A stretch of 64,000 nucleotides of DNA, taken from positions 10,812 through 74,811 of the forward strand of contig NZ_MWLO01000128.1 of NCBI RefSeq assembly GCF_002198735.1, in the 5' to 3' direction. The DNA comes from Ideonella sp. A 288. GTDB lineage: Bacteria > Pseudomonadota > Gammaproteobacteria > Burkholderiales > Burkholderiaceae_C. Numbering within the stretch: position 1 is the first letter of the stretch; each line of letters starts with the position of its first letter. Shown here piece after piece: positions 37,962 to 46,266 of the stretch. A program made the translations under genes and the position numbers. The notes under the pieces are model-generated. The model made no database searches. It was not told the DNA's origin and worked only from the letters and a program-made list of their open reading frames with translations.

Positions 37962-38384
37962 ATGCGCTTCGACATCCCCGAGCAGAAGAAGCTGACCTTC
38001 GAGATGGTCATCCCCATCCGCTGGGGCGACATGGACGCGATGGGCCATGTCAACAACACCGTCTACTTCCGCTACCTCGAAAGCCTGCGCATCGAATGGT
38101 TCAGCAGCATGGGCTGCGTGCCCAGCGAGAGCGCGCAGGGCCCGATCATCGTCAACGCCTTCTGCAGCTTCATCCGCCAGCTCGAGTACCCCGGTGACGT
38201 GCTGGCGCGCCACTACACCGGCGCCCTGGGCCGCAGCACCATCGACACCTACGCCACGCTCGAGCGCACCGACCAGCCCGGCGTGGTCTATGCCACCGGC
38301 GGCGCCACGGTGGTCTGGACCGATTTCAAGGCGCAGAAGTCGGTGCCCCTGCCAGACGCCATCCGGGCGCTGCTGGCACCCTGA
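37962..38384 (+). CDS. Hot-dog fold acyl-CoA thioesterase (4HBT family)
   Basis: 140 residues. RWGDMDAMGHVNNTVYFRYLE (~22-42) contains the catalytic Asp and the His-Val-Asn-Asn of the 4-hydroxybenzoyl-CoA/YbgC thioesterase family. It would hydrolyse an acyl-CoA in the cytosol; chain preference unknown. Two bases after the YceH stop, so translationally linked. Convergent with the PAS-LuxR gene. Confidence 0.88.
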   Translation: MRFDIPEQKKLTFEMVIPIRWGDMDAMGHVNNTVYFRYLESLRIEWFSSMGCVPSESAQGPIIVNAFCSFIRQLEYPGDVLARHYTGALGRSTIDTYATLERTDQPGVVYATGGATVVWTDFKAQKSVPLPDAIRALLAP

Positions 38385-38385
38385 C

Positions 38386-38412
38386 GCTGGCGGTGCGGCT
38401 CAGCCCGCCAGC
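38386..38412. terminator. Inverted repeat between convergent thioesterase and PAS-LuxR genes
   Basis: GCTGGCGG (38386-38393) pairs perfectly with CCGCCAGC (38405-38412), loop of 11 bases containing the stop of the minus-strand gene. No T-run. Candidate bidirectional terminator. Confidence 0.45.
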
Positions 38413-38963
38413 AGCTTGTTCACCAGTTCGGGCGTCGTCGACGCGCCCACCTTGCGCATCAGGCGAGCCCGGTAGACGTCCACGGTGCGTGGGCTGATGG
38501 CCAGCTTCTTGCCGATCAGTTTGCTCGTCAGGCCGTCGATCAGCAGCGCCGCGATCTCGCGCTCGCGGGCGGTGAATTCCACCTTCAGCTTGCGCCGCGA
38601 CGACAGGTCCTCGAAGGCCCAGATGCCGGCGGCGTGCGGTTCGCGCGGGTCCAGCGCGCGTCCGCTGACATGGCACCAGAACAGCTCGCCGCGCTGGGGC
38701 CCGTCCACCCGCTTCATCACGCGGTCGTCGGCGTACCAGCCGCGGGTGTCCAGGCTGGCAACGATGCGGGCGCCGGTGCGCTCGAACTCGTCGTGCGTGG
38801 GGTAGAGCACCTGGAACGACTGTCCGACCAACTGGTCGCGCTGGGCACCGAACATCGCCAGCACCTGCTGGTTGCAGTCGACGATCTGGCGCTGCCGCGA
38901 CATCACCAGTCCGATCGGCGCCAGGTCGAACGCGGTGCGGTAGTCCAGCGCGATCGGTGCCAT
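38400..38963 (-). CDS. PAS-LuxR transcriptional regulator, FixJ-like HTH
   Basis: 187 residues. PAS domain ~8-120 (DLAPIGLVMSRQRQIVDCNQQVLAMFG). LuxR/FixJ-type helix-turn-helix ~128-185: FTAREREIAALLIDGLTSKLIGKKLAISPRTVDVYRARLMRKVG, where TVDVYRARLMRK is typical of FixJ. The ATG at 38963 overlaps the PaaI-like stop by one base (TGATG); a GTG one codon upstream is an alternative. Three FixJ-type boxes lie 28-58 bases before the operon's first gene and face the CoA-transferase operon, so I infer self-control and control of scoAB. A small aromatic or acyl ligand is likely but unknown. Confidence 0.88.
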   Translation of the reverse strand: MAPIALDYRTAFDLAPIGLVMSRQRQIVDCNQQVLAMFGAQRDQLVGQSFQVLYPTHDEFERTGARIVASLDTRGWYADDRVMKRVDGPQRGELFWCHVSGRALDPREPHAAGIWAFEDLSSRRKLKVEFTAREREIAALLIDGLTSKLIGKKLAISPRTVDVYRARLMRKVGASTTPELVNKLLAG

Positions 38964-39391
38964 CACAGCAGGGCGTAAGTGGTGGTCGAATGCGCGGCGA
39001 GCCGCCCCGACGCATCGTGCACCTCGATCTCGCCGAAGGCCAGGCTCTTGCCGAGCCGCAACACGCGGGCAATGACGCGGGCCTCGGTGTCGGTGCCCGG
39101 CACGGGGCGCAGGAAGCTGGTCTGCAACTGCACCGTGGTCATCGGCTGGAAGCCGCCCAGCTGGCTGGAGACGGCCAGCACCATCGCCGTGTCGGCGGCG
39201 GCCATCAGCGTCTGCCCGCAGACCACGCCGCCGCCATGCACGTGGCGCGCGGTGACGGGCAGGGCGAGGTGCACCTCGCCCGGGCGCACCTCAGCAACAC
39301 GCAAGGCCAGATCGCGCACCCAGGCGGCGAACAAGGGGCTGTCCAGCATCTCCTGCAAGCTGGACAGACTCATGCCGACGGGATCTGCCAT
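38963..39391 (-). CDS. PaaI-family thioesterase
   Basis: 142-residue hot-dog fold protein. [20 protein letters not shown] has the HGG motif with the downstream Asp used in catalysis by the PaaI/DUF4442 family, which hydrolyses phenylacetyl-type or other acyl-CoAs. It is the first gene of a two-gene unit with the PAS-LuxR regulator, and divergent from the CoA-transferase genes. The pairing suggests a shared acyl-CoA metabolism. Confidence 0.85.
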   Translation of the reverse strand: MADPVGMSLSSLQEMLDSPLFAAWVRDLALRVAEVRPGEVHLALPVTARHVHGGGVVCGQTLMAAADTAMVLAVSSQLGGFQPMTTVQLQTSFLRPVPGTDTEARVIARVLRLGKSLAFGEIEVHDASGRLAAHSTTTYALL

Positions 39392-39418
39392 CAGGGGCTC
39401 CGAAGTATTTAGGCAATT

Positions 39419-39449
39419 CTACGTATCCCCTACGTAATGCCGTAGGTAG
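39419..39449. promoter_or_regulatory. Three FixJ-type boxes between paaI-luxR and scoAB
   Basis: CTACGTAT at 39419-39426 and CTACGTAA at 39430-39437 are exactly 11 bases apart (one helical turn). GTAGGTAG follows in the other orientation at 39442-39449. FixJ-class regulators recognise GTAMGTAG as I remember; each box differs by at most one base on the appropriate strand. They lie 28-58 bases from the paaI start and 41-71 from the scoA start. Confidence 0.6.
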
Positions 39450-39489
39450 TACCCTTCGCCCCTTCGGACACATTGCGGAGTTCCCCGGC

Positions 39490-40209
39490 ATGAACAAGAT
39501 CTACCCCAGCGCGGCGGCGGCCCTGGCCGGCATCGTGCATGACGGCCAGTTGCTCGCGGTCGGCGGCTTCGGGCTGTGCGGCATCCCCGAGGCACTGATC
39601 GAGGCACTGAAGGATTCGGGTGCCAAGGGCCTCACCGTCATCAGCAACAACGCAGGCGTCGACGGTTTCGGCCTGGGCAAGCTGCTCGAGACGCGGCAGA
39701 TCAAGAAGATGATCTCCAGCTACGTCGGCGAGAACAAGGAGTTCGAGCGCCAGTACCTGGCCGGCGAACTCGAGCTCGAGTTCACGCCGCAGGGCACGCT
39801 GGCCGAGCGCCTGCGCGCGGGCGGTGCCGGCATCCCGGCGTTCTACACCCGCACCGGTGTGGGCACGCTGGTGGCCGAGGGCAAGGAAACGCGCGAGTTC
39901 GACGGCCATGTGTACGTCATGGAGCGTGCGCTGCTGCCCGACGTGGCGCTGGTCAAGGCCTGGAAGGCGGACAAGAGCGGCAACCTGGTGTTCCGCCGCA
40001 CCGCGCGCAACTTCAACCCGGCCGTGGCGATGGCCGGCCGCATCTCGGTGGTGGAAGTGGAGGAGATCGTCGAGACCGGCACCTTCGACCCCGATGCGGT
40101 GCACCTGCCGGGCATCTATGCCCACCGCCTGGTGCTGAACGCCACGCCCGAGAAGCGCATCGAGAAGCGCACGATCACCGAAAAGTCGACCGAAACGAAG
40201 GGAGCCTGA
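39490..40209 (+). CDS. scoA: 3-oxoacid CoA-transferase subunit A
   Basis: 239 residues. With the next gene it forms a class I CoA-transferase (succinyl-CoA:3-ketoacid type), which moves CoA between succinate and acetoacetate or a similar 3-oxoacid. The N-terminal [15 protein letters not shown] and glycine-rich [17 protein letters not shown] (~18-34) bind Co[38 protein letters not shown] is the subunit A signature. Three bases separate it from scoB. Upstream FixJ-type boxes suggest inducible expression by the divergent PAS-LuxR protein. Confidence 0.94.
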   Translation: MNKIYPSAAAALAGIVHDGQLLAVGGFGLCGIPEALIEALKDSGAKGLTVISNNAGVDGFGLGKLLETRQIKKMISSYVGENKEFERQYLAGELELEFTPQGTLAERLRAGGAGIPAFYTRTGVGTLVAEGKETREFDGHVYVMERALLPDVALVKAWKADKSGNLVFRRTARNFNPAVAMAGRISVVEVEEIVETGTFDPDAVHLPGIYAHRLVLNATPEKRIEKRTITEKSTETKGA

Positions 40210-40212
40210 ACC

Positions 40213-40851
40213 ATGGCCTGGACCCACGACCAGATGGCCGCGCGCGCGGCCAAGGAACTGCAGGACGGCTTCTACGTCAACCTGGGCATCGGCCTGCCGA
40301 CGCTGGTGGCCAACTTCGTCGACCCCAGCATCGAGGTCTGGCTGCAGAGCGAGAACGGCATGCTCGGCATCGGCCCGTTCCCCACCGAGGACGCCGTCGA
40401 CGCCGACCTCATCAACGCCGGCAAGCAGACGGTGACCACCATCCCCGGCTCCAGCATCTTCGGCTCGCACGAGAGCTTCGCGATGATCCGCGGCGGCAAG
40501 ATCAACCTGTCCATCCTGGGCGCAATGCAGGTCAGCGAGAAGGGCGACCTGGCCAACTGGATGATCCCCGGCAAGATGGTCAAGGGCATGGGCGGCGCGA
40601 TGGACCTGGTGGCCGGCGTCAGGAGCGTGGTCGTGCTGATGGAGCACGTGGCGCGCAAGAAGGACGGCGGCTTCGACCTGAAGATCCTGCCCGCCTGCAC
40701 ACTGCCGCTGACGGGCGTGGGCGTGGTCGACCGCATCATCACCGACCTGGCGGTGCTCGACGTGACGCCGCATGGCCTGAAGGTCGTCGAGATGGCGCCC
40801 GGCGTCACCCGCGACGAGTTGCAGTCGAAGACGGGCGTGCCCTTGCAGTGA
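40213..40851 (+). CDS. scoB: 3-oxoacid CoA-transferase subunit B
   Basis: 212 residues. The catalytic Glu47 is in [11 protein letters not shown], the residue that forms the glutamyl-CoA thioester. [11 protein letters not shown] near the start and [14 protein letters not shown] are further subunit B motifs. Works as heterodimer/tetramer with ScoA. Convergent with gntR, with a palindrome at the junction. Confidence 0.94.
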   Translation: MAWTHDQMAARAAKELQDGFYVNLGIGLPTLVANFVDPSIEVWLQSENGMLGIGPFPTEDAVDADLINAGKQTVTTIPGSSIFGSHESFAMIRGGKINLSILGAMQVSEKGDLANWMIPGKMVKGMGGAMDLVAGVRSVVVLMEHVARKKDGGFDLKILPACTLPLTGVGVVDRIITDLAVLDVTPHGLKVVEMAPGVTRDELQSKTGVPLQ

Positions 40852-40877
40852 GGCTGCGGCGCCTGGCGCGGCCGGGT

Positions 40878-40895
40878 TGACGCGGCGCCGCGTCA
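40878..40895. terminator. 18-bp perfect palindrome covering the gntR stop
   Basis: TGACGCGGC at 40878-40886 is followed directly by its reverse complement GCCGCGTCA, which contains the gntR stop. A wider inverted repeat (GCGGCGCC 40856-40863 with GGCGCCGC 40884-40891) could form a longer hairpin for the scoB transcript. Probable bidirectional terminator, no T-run. Confidence 0.45.
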
Positions 40896-41666
40896 GGGCG
40901 CCTGTCGTATGACCAGCGGCTGAGCCAGCCGCGCGCCCTGCTGGCGCCAGAAGGCCGGGTCGGCGCTCTCGATGCGGCGGATGGCGTTGTCCATGTGACG
41001 CGCCGCGGCCGCCCGGGCCGCATCGGCATCGCCGGCCTCGATGGCCTGCACGATGGCCGCGTGCTCCTCGCGCACCTGCTGCGCGAAGTCGGCCCGGCGG
41101 GCCTCATTGGCCCGCGTCACCCGCGTGGCCCCCCGTAGGAACTGCGCCAGGTAATCCAGGGTGTCGATCAGGAAGGGGTTGCCCGCGGCGTCGGCCATGG
41201 CGCGGTGCAGGCGCACGTCCTCCTCCACACCATCGCCGCCGGCCTGCACGGCACTGTCCAGGGCCGCCACCGCCTGGCGGATGCGCCGCAGGCCGGTGGC
41301 GGTGCGGCGCTGCGCGGCCAGCGCCGCCACCTCGGATTCCAGCGCGCGGCGCACCACCACCATCTGCACCACCGCCTGACGCGAGCCGGCGTGCCGCGGA
41401 TCGAAATTCAGGGGTGCGATCGCCGGGCTGGCGCAGACGAACACGCCGCTGCCCTGGCGCGAGTCGACCAGCCCCTGCGACTTGAGCCGGGCCACCGCCT
41501 CGCGCACCACGGTGCGGCTGACCTGGAACTGCTCCACCAGCCGGGCCTCGGTGGGCAGCTTGGCGCCCGGTGCGAGCGTGCCGTCGCGCACCTGTGCCGC
41601 CAGCTGCTGCGCTACCTGCTCGGACAGGCGGGCGCCACTGGTGACCGGGGACAGACGCGAGGCCAT
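40893..41666 (-). CDS. GntR-family regulator, FadR subfamily
   Basis: 257 residues. Winged helix ~13-80 (KLPTEARLVEQFQVSRTVVREAVARLKSQGLV) plus an all-helical FCD ligand domain (~105-230) with the metal-binding His in LHRAMADAAGNPFL and HAAIVQAIEAGD, RHM. It is the last gene of the C4 sugar-acid operon, 8 bases after dctM. Sites of the form TNGTNNNACNA, typical for this subfamily, precede dctP exactly and ltnD with one mismatch. I infer that it represses the operon and is released by a pathway sugar acid. Confidence 0.9.
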   Translation of the reverse strand: MASRLSPVTSGARLSEQVAQQLAAQVRDGTLAPGAKLPTEARLVEQFQVSRTVVREAVARLKSQGLVDSRQGSGVFVCASPAIAPLNFDPRHAGSRQAVVQMVVVRRALESEVAALAAQRRTATGLRRIRQAVAALDSAVQAGGDGVEEDVRLHRAMADAAGNPFLIDTLDYLAQFLRGATRVTRANEARRADFAQQVREEHAAIVQAIEAGDADAARAAAARHMDNAIRRIESADPAFWRQQGARLAQPLVIRQAP

Positions 41667-41674
41667 GTCGGGGG

Positions 41675-42952
41675 CTACTTGGCGTAGACCAGGTCGCGCA
41701 GGAACAGCGACAGCGACGGCACATAGGTCACCACCATCAGGCAGGCCATGATCACGCCGACGAAGGGCAGCAGGTGCACGACGATGCGGTCCAGCGAGAT
41801 GCGCGCCACGGTGCAGGCCGCGAACAGGTTGACGCCGAAGGGCGGTGTGATCATGCCCATGGCCAGGTTGACCACCATGACCATTCCGAAGTGCACCGGG
41901 TCGATGCCGAAGTGCATGGCCACCGGCGCCAGGATCGGGGCCAGCACGATGATGGCGGCGCTGGTCTCGATGAACATGCCGATCACGAACAGAGCCGCAT
42001 TCACGCCCAGCAGGAACATCGTCGGCGATTGCAGCACCGCTTCGAGCCAGCGGCCGATGGTGTCGGGCACGCCGGCGCGGGTGATCAGGAAGGCGAACAG
42101 GCCGGCGTTGGCGATGATGAACATGATGACCGCGGCCGACAGCACCGACTTGCGCAGGATGCCGTAGAGGTCGCCGAGGCCGATCTCGCGGTAGATCACC
42201 ATGCCCACGACCAGCGCATAGAACACCGCCACCGCGGAGGCTTCGGTGGGCGTGAAGATGCCACCGTAGATGCCGCCCAGGATGATCACCGGCATCATCA
42301 GCGCCCAGCCGGCCTGCCAGGTGGCGCGGCCGACGGACAGGCGGCCATCGCCATCGTTCTTGCCCCAGCCCTTCCATTTGCAATAGGCCCACACGAAGGC
42401 CATCAGTGCGCCGCCGATCAGCAGCCCCGGCCCGAAGCCGGCGATGAACAGTTCGCCGATCGAGACCTCGGCGCTGACGCCGTACAGGATCATCGGGATC
42501 GACGGCGGGATGATCACGCCCAGTTCGGCGCTGGTGGCCTGCAGCGCGGCCGCGTAGGACGTGGGGTAGCCATGTTTGATCAGCGCCGGGATCAGGATGG
42601 CGCCGATGGCGAAGGTGGTGGCCACCGACGAGCCCGACACCGCGGCGAAGATCATGCAGGTGAGCACGCAGGTCATCGGCAGGCCGCCCTGGACGCCGCC
42701 CACCAGGCTCTTGGCGAACTCGACCAGCCGGCGCGAGATGCCGCCGGTTTCCATCAGGTTGCCGGCCAGGATGAAGAAGGGGATGGCCGCCAGCGGAAAC
42801 TTGTTGATGGAGGAGAACATCTCCTTCACCGACAGCAGCATGTTGGCGTTGGAGGCCTGGATGCCCAGCATCGCGGCCAGGCCGATCGAGACCGCCACCG
42901 AGACGCTGAGCGCGAAGCACAGCACCATGGTCAGCAGCATGGCGGTGGTCAT
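41675..42952 (-). CDS. dctM: TRAP transporter large permease
   Basis: 425-residue inner-membrane protein of the DctM/SiaM family with about 12 helices. Family patterns include AIPFFILAGNLMETGGISRRLVEF and ELGVIIPPSIPMILYGV. It uses the sodium gradient to import the substrate delivered by DctP. Its ATG overlaps the dctQ stop by 4 bases. In the operon it should import threonate/erythronate-like C4 acids. Confidence 0.94.
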   Translation of the reverse strand: MTTAMLLTMVLCFALSVSVAVSIGLAAMLGIQASNANMLLSVKEMFSSINKFPLAAIPFFILAGNLMETGGISRRLVEFAKSLVGGVQGGLPMTCVLTCMIFAAVSGSSVATTFAIGAILIPALIKHGYPTSYAAALQATSAELGVIIPPSIPMILYGVSAEVSIGELFIAGFGPGLLIGGALMAFVWAYCKWKGWGKNDGDGRLSVGRATWQAGWALMMPVIILGGIYGGIFTPTEASAVAVFYALVVGMVIYREIGLGDLYGILRKSVLSAAVIMFIIANAGLFAFLITRAGVPDTIGRWLEAVLQSPTMFLLGVNAALFVIGMFIETSAAIIVLAPILAPVAMHFGIDPVHFGMVMVVNLAMGMITPPFGVNLFAACTVARISLDRIVVHLLPFVGVIMACLMVVTYVPSLSLFLRDLVYAK

Positions 42953-43452
42953 TGCGCGGTCTCCAGTTCATGGCGCTGCGGGTCGATCAGGTTGCCGATC
43001 AGGGCCACCACGCTGAACAACCCGCCCACCGGCATGGCCAGGTAGGCCCAGAACATCGACACCTCTTCCAGGCCGGTGACGGTCTGCACCTTGCCGCGGT
43101 TGGCGTAGTCCCAGCCCCACCAGATGATGATGCCGATGAGCACCAGCGCGGCCAGACACACCACCCCGTCGAGCACACGCCGGCCGCGTGGGCCGCTGCG
43201 CCGGTAGAGCACGTCGACGCTCACCATCGAGCCCTGGCGGAAGGCCATCGGGATGCCCATGAAGACCATCCAGATCAGCGTGAAGCGGATCAGCACCTCG
43301 GTCCACTCGGCGGGTGTCTCGAGCACGAAGCGCGTGATGATCTGGAGCATGCCCAGGCCCGAGGCCGTGGCCAGCATGGCACAGGCCACGGCCATCGACA
43401 CGGCGGTGGTGATCCGTTCCACGCGCAAGAAACCGTCCTTGATGCCAGGCAT
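42949..43452 (-). CDS. dctQ: TRAP transporter small permease
   Basis: 167 residues with four transmembrane helices. Family features: the WTEVLIRFTLIWMVFMGIPMAFRQG stretch linking helices 2 and 3, and a charged arm before it. ATG 43452 follows aggag at proper distance; the open frame extends upstream to 43473 without support. Works with DctM; separated from dctP by a 152-base region carrying stacked hairpins. Confidence 0.92.
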   Translation of the reverse strand: MPGIKDGFLRVERITTAVSMAVACAMLATASGLGMLQIITRFVLETPAEWTEVLIRFTLIWMVFMGIPMAFRQGSMVSVDVLYRRSGPRGRRVLDGVVCLAALVLIGIIIWWGWDYANRGKVQTVTGLEEVSMFWAYLAMPVGGLFSVVALIGNLIDPQRHELETAQ

Positions 43453-43540
43453 CCTCGCTCCTGTGAGGTTCAATCGAAGGGGGTGCCGGCACGGCCGCAG
43501 GCCCGAAGGGCTGCGCCGCCCACCAGCAGACGCCGCGGAA

Positions 43541-43596
43541 CCGGCTTTGCCGGGCCGCCAGCGTCCGCCCCCTTGGGGGGAAGCGCCGCAGGCGCT
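43541..43596. repeat. Intergenic repeat of three stacked hairpins between dctP and dctQ
   Basis: CCGGC-TTT-GCCGG (43541-43553), CCCCC-TT-GGGGG (43568-43579) and AGCGCC-GCA-GGCGCT (43582-43596) lie in a row, starting 9 bases after the dctP stop in the direction of transcription. I recall nearly the same sequence as a dispersed intergenic element in Burkholderiales such as Acidovorax and Variovorax. Here it could shield the dctP 3' end so that the binding protein is made in excess of the membrane subunits. Confidence 0.6.
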
Positions 43597-43604
43597 CCGG
43601 GGGG

Positions 43605-44576
43605 TTACTTGTAGTTCCGGATGCGGTCGATGTTGGCCTTGCCGAACTGCTTCTCGAACTCGGCATTCACCGGCGTCAGCGCCGCCACGAACTTGGCCTT
43701 GTCGACGTTCTCGACCACGCTCATGCCCTTGCTGCGCAACTCGGCCACGCCCTTGGAATCGTCTTCGTCGACGCGGGCCCGGTTGGCCTTGACGCCTTCC
43801 TTGGCGGCTTCGAGGAAGGCCGTCTTGTCGGCGGCCGAGAGCTTGTCGAACGAGGCCTTGTTCATCAGGAAGATGGCCGGCGAGTAGACATGGCCGGTCA
43901 GCGACAGGTGCTTCTGCACCTGGTCGAACTTGGCGGCCATGATCACCGACAGCGGGTTCTCCTGGCCGTCGACCGTGCCCTGCTGCAACGCGGTGAACAC
44001 CTCGGGGAAGGCCATCGGCGTGGTGACGATGCCGAAGCCCTTGTAGGCGGCCACGTGCACCGGGTTCTCCATCGTGCGCATCTTCAGGCCCTTGAGGTCA
44101 TCGGGGGCGTTGACCGCGCGCTTGCTGTTGGTCATGTGGCGCACGCCGTTCTCGCCCCAGGCCAGCGCCTTGAAGCCCTTGGACTCGAACTTGGCGAGCA
44201 GTTCCTGGCCGATGCTGCTGTCGAGCACGGCGCGGGCGTGCGGCTTGCCGCTGAACAGGAACGGGATGTCGAGGATCCGCGCCTCGGGCACGAAGTTGGG
44301 CACCGGGCCGGTGGAGGTGAAGGTGAGTTCCTGCGTGCCCAGTTGCACCGCCTCGATCGACTCGCGCTCGCCGCCGAGCGAGCCGGAGTAGAAGGGCTGC
44401 ACCTTGATGCGGCCCGCGGTGCGCTTCTCGACTTCCTTGGCGAAGGTGTCGATGGCCACGCCCTGGTGCGAGTTCTGGGCCACCGAGATGCTGATGCGCA
44501 TGGTGGTCTGGGCCATGGCCGCAGGGGCCAGGGCGAAGGCGAGGCTGATGCCGAGGGCGAGCGAGGCGAGTTTCAT
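43605..44576 (-). CDS. dctP: TRAP transporter substrate-binding protein
   Basis: 323 residues with a signal peptide (~1-23, ending PAAMAQ). DctP fold: SLGGERESIEAVQLGTQELTF near the start, KPHARAVLDSSIGQELLAKFESKGFKALAW, then MRTMENPVHVAAYKGFGIVTTPMAFPEVFTALQQGTVDGQENP containing the conserved carboxylate-binding Arg. It captures the acid in the periplasm. A perfect GntR-type site lies 58 bases upstream, in the 120-base gap after otnI, suggesting an internal promoter. Confidence 0.94.
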   Translation of the reverse strand: MKLASLALGISLAFALAPAAMAQTTMRISISVAQNSHQGVAIDTFAKEVEKRTAGRIKVQPFYSGSLGGERESIEAVQLGTQELTFTSTGPVPNFVPEARILDIPFLFSGKPHARAVLDSSIGQELLAKFESKGFKALAWGENGVRHMTNSKRAVNAPDDLKGLKMRTMENPVHVAAYKGFGIVTTPMAFPEVFTALQQGTVDGQENPLSVIMAAKFDQVQKHLSLTGHVYSPAIFLMNKASFDKLSAADKTAFLEAAKEGVKANRARVDEDDSKGVAELRSKGMSVVENVDKAKFVAALTPVNAEFEKQFGKANIDRIRNYK

Positions 44577-44633
44577 CGGAGATCTCCTGGGGTGAGGCGG
44601 CCTGTCTGTGCGGGCCGCAGGGGAACGGAAAAG

Positions 44634-44644
44634 TTGTCGGACAA
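44634..44644 (-). promoter_or_regulatory. FadR-subfamily GntR operator before dctP
   Basis: TTGTCGGACAA fits TNGTNNNACNA exactly and is a perfect palindrome, 58-68 bases upstream of dctP. The GntR gene closes the same operon. Confidence 0.6.
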
Positions 44645-44696
44645 GTCTAGGTGGCGCTGGCCCCTGCCGCCGCCGTTGGCGGCTCGGGGTTTTCGC

Positions 44697-45542
44697 TCAG
44701 CGGCCGGGCGAGCTGGCGGTGGCCAGGCGGTTCATCCAGCCCAGGCCGGCCGAGGTGCCGCCGGGTTGGGCGCCGCGGCTGGGCCGGTATTCGCAGCCGA
44801 TCCAGCCGTCGAAGCCGAGTTCGTCGATCACCTTGAACAGGTAGTCGTGGTTCAGTTCGCCGATGTCCGGCTCGTGGCGCTCGGGCACGCCAGCCACCTG
44901 CAGGTGGCCCACGCGGCCGGTGGGCAGGTACTGGCGCAGCTTCATCGCCACGTCGCCCTCGACGATCTGGCAGTGGTACAGGTCCATCTGCACCTTGAGG
45001 TTCGGCGCGCCGACCTCGGCGACGATGGCGTGCGCCTCGGCCTGCCGGTTGAGGAAGAAACCGGGGATGTCTCGGGTGTTGATCGGCTCGATCAGCACGT
45101 CGAGGCCGGCCCCCGCGGCCTGTTGCGCGGCCCAGGCCAGGTTGGCGACGTAGGTGGCGCGCAGCGCGGCACGGTCCGCGCCGGCGGGGGCCAGGCCGGC
45201 CATCACGTGGATGCGCGGGCAGGACAGCGCGGCGGCGTACTCCAGCGCCATCGCCACGCCGGTGCGGAAGTCGTCCTCGCGCCCCGGCAGGCAGGCGGTG
45301 CCGCGCTGGCCGGCGTCGAAGGCGGCCACCGCCGAGGCGCCGTCGCGGCCGCCCGGCGGCGCGTTGAACAGCACCTGCTGCAGGCCGTGGTCCTGCAGGC
45401 GCGTGCGCAGCGCGGCGGCGTCGAAGGCGTAGGGGAACAGGTACTCGACGGCACGAAAGCCGTCGCGCGATGCCGCCTCGAAGCGATCGAGGAACGGCAG
45501 CTCGGTGTACAGCATCGACAGGTTGGCGGCGAAGCGCGGCAT
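44697..45542 (-). CDS. otnI: 2-oxo-tetronate isomerase (hydroxypyruvate isomerase family)
   Basis: 281 residues, xylose isomerase-like TIM barrel. [21 protein letters not shown] is the family start; [17 protein letters not shown] and [14 protein letters not shown] provide metal-binding Glu/Asp/His. In the known threonate/erythronate pathway OtnI converts 2-oxo- to 3-oxo-tetronate. Glyoxylate-pathway Hyi is the alternative, but flanking otnK, otnC and ltnD point to OtnI. Confidence 0.88.
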   Translation of the reverse strand: MPRFAANLSMLYTELPFLDRFEAASRDGFRAVEYLFPYAFDAAALRTRLQDHGLQQVLFNAPPGGRDGASAVAAFDAGQRGTACLPGREDDFRTGVAMALEYAAALSCPRIHVMAGLAPAGADRAALRATYVANLAWAAQQAAGAGLDVLIEPINTRDIPGFFLNRQAEAHAIVAEVGAPNLKVQMDLYHCQIVEGDVAMKLRQYLPTGRVGHLQVAGVPERHEPDIGELNHDYLFKVIDELGFDGWIGCEYRPSRGAQPGGTSAGLGWMNRLATASSPGR

Positions 45543-45581
45543 GGTTCGTGTCTCCGGAAATGGGGCGGTGCGGCCGTGGCG

Positions 45582-46253
45582 TCACCAGGTGGCGCCGAAG
45601 GCCTGGCGAAGCTCGTCGATCTGTCCGGGCTGCAGCGGCGCGATGGCGCGCTGGCCCAGCAGCCACAGCCGCGCCGTCTCTTCGAGTTCTTCCAGCACGG
45701 CCATCGCCGCGGCGGGGCTGTGGTGCCAGACGTTGGGGCCGAGGCGGTCGAGCATCACGGCACGGATGGGCGCGCCGCGTTCGCGTGCGTCGGCGATGGC
45801 CGCTGCGACCAGCTCGCCCACCTCGGGGCTGCCCGGCCGGCGGTAGGCGATCAGCGGCACATGCCCGACCTTCATGACGAAGTAGGGCGTGATCGGTGGC
45901 AGCATGTCCTGCCCCGGCGACACGCCACCGAGCAGGGTCAACGCCACCAGGTGCGTCGAATGGGTGTGGATGACGCAGCGCGCCGCGTCGTCGGCGGCGT
46001 AGATGCGGCGGTGCAGGGCGAGTGTCTTGCTGGCCGCGTCACCTGAGTGCTGCTGTCCGTCCGGGCCCACGTGGGCGAGCCGCGCCGGGTCGAGGAAGCC
46101 CAGGCAGGCGTCGGTGGGCGTGATGAGGTAGCCGCCACCGGCCTCGGCCGGCAGGCGCACGCTGAGGTTGCCGGCCGTGGCATGCACCAGCCCGCGCTCG
46201 AACAGGCTGCGGCCGACGCGGCAGATCTCGTCGCGGAGAGGGTCGATGCTCAT
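45582..46253 (-). CDS. otnC: 3-oxo-tetronate 4-phosphate decarboxylase (class II aldolase family)
   Basis: 223 residues. Class II aldolase/adducin fold with GNLSVRLP near 29-36, the metal-binding CVIHTHSTHLVALTLL (His-x-His) at ~96-111, and a later His near WHHSPAAA. OtnC removes CO2 from 3-oxo-tetronate 4-phosphate to give dihydroxyacetone phosphate. It sits 14 bases after otnK. Assignment rests on family plus operon context. Confidence 0.88.
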   Translation of the reverse strand: MSIDPLRDEICRVGRSLFERGLVHATAGNLSVRLPAEAGGGYLITPTDACLGFLDPARLAHVGPDGQQHSGDAASKTLALHRRIYAADDAARCVIHTHSTHLVALTLLGGVSPGQDMLPPITPYFVMKVGHVPLIAYRRPGSPEVGELVAAAIADARERGAPIRAVMLDRLGPNVWHHSPAAAMAVLEELEETARLWLLGQRAIAPLQPGQIDELRQAFGATW

Positions 46254-46266
46254 GCCAGCCCCGTGC

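Noticed and set aside
43890-46046. 718-codon plus-strand open frame
   Set aside because: Opposite dctP, otnI and otnC; His/Gly/Arg/Val-rich antisense sequence without any motif.
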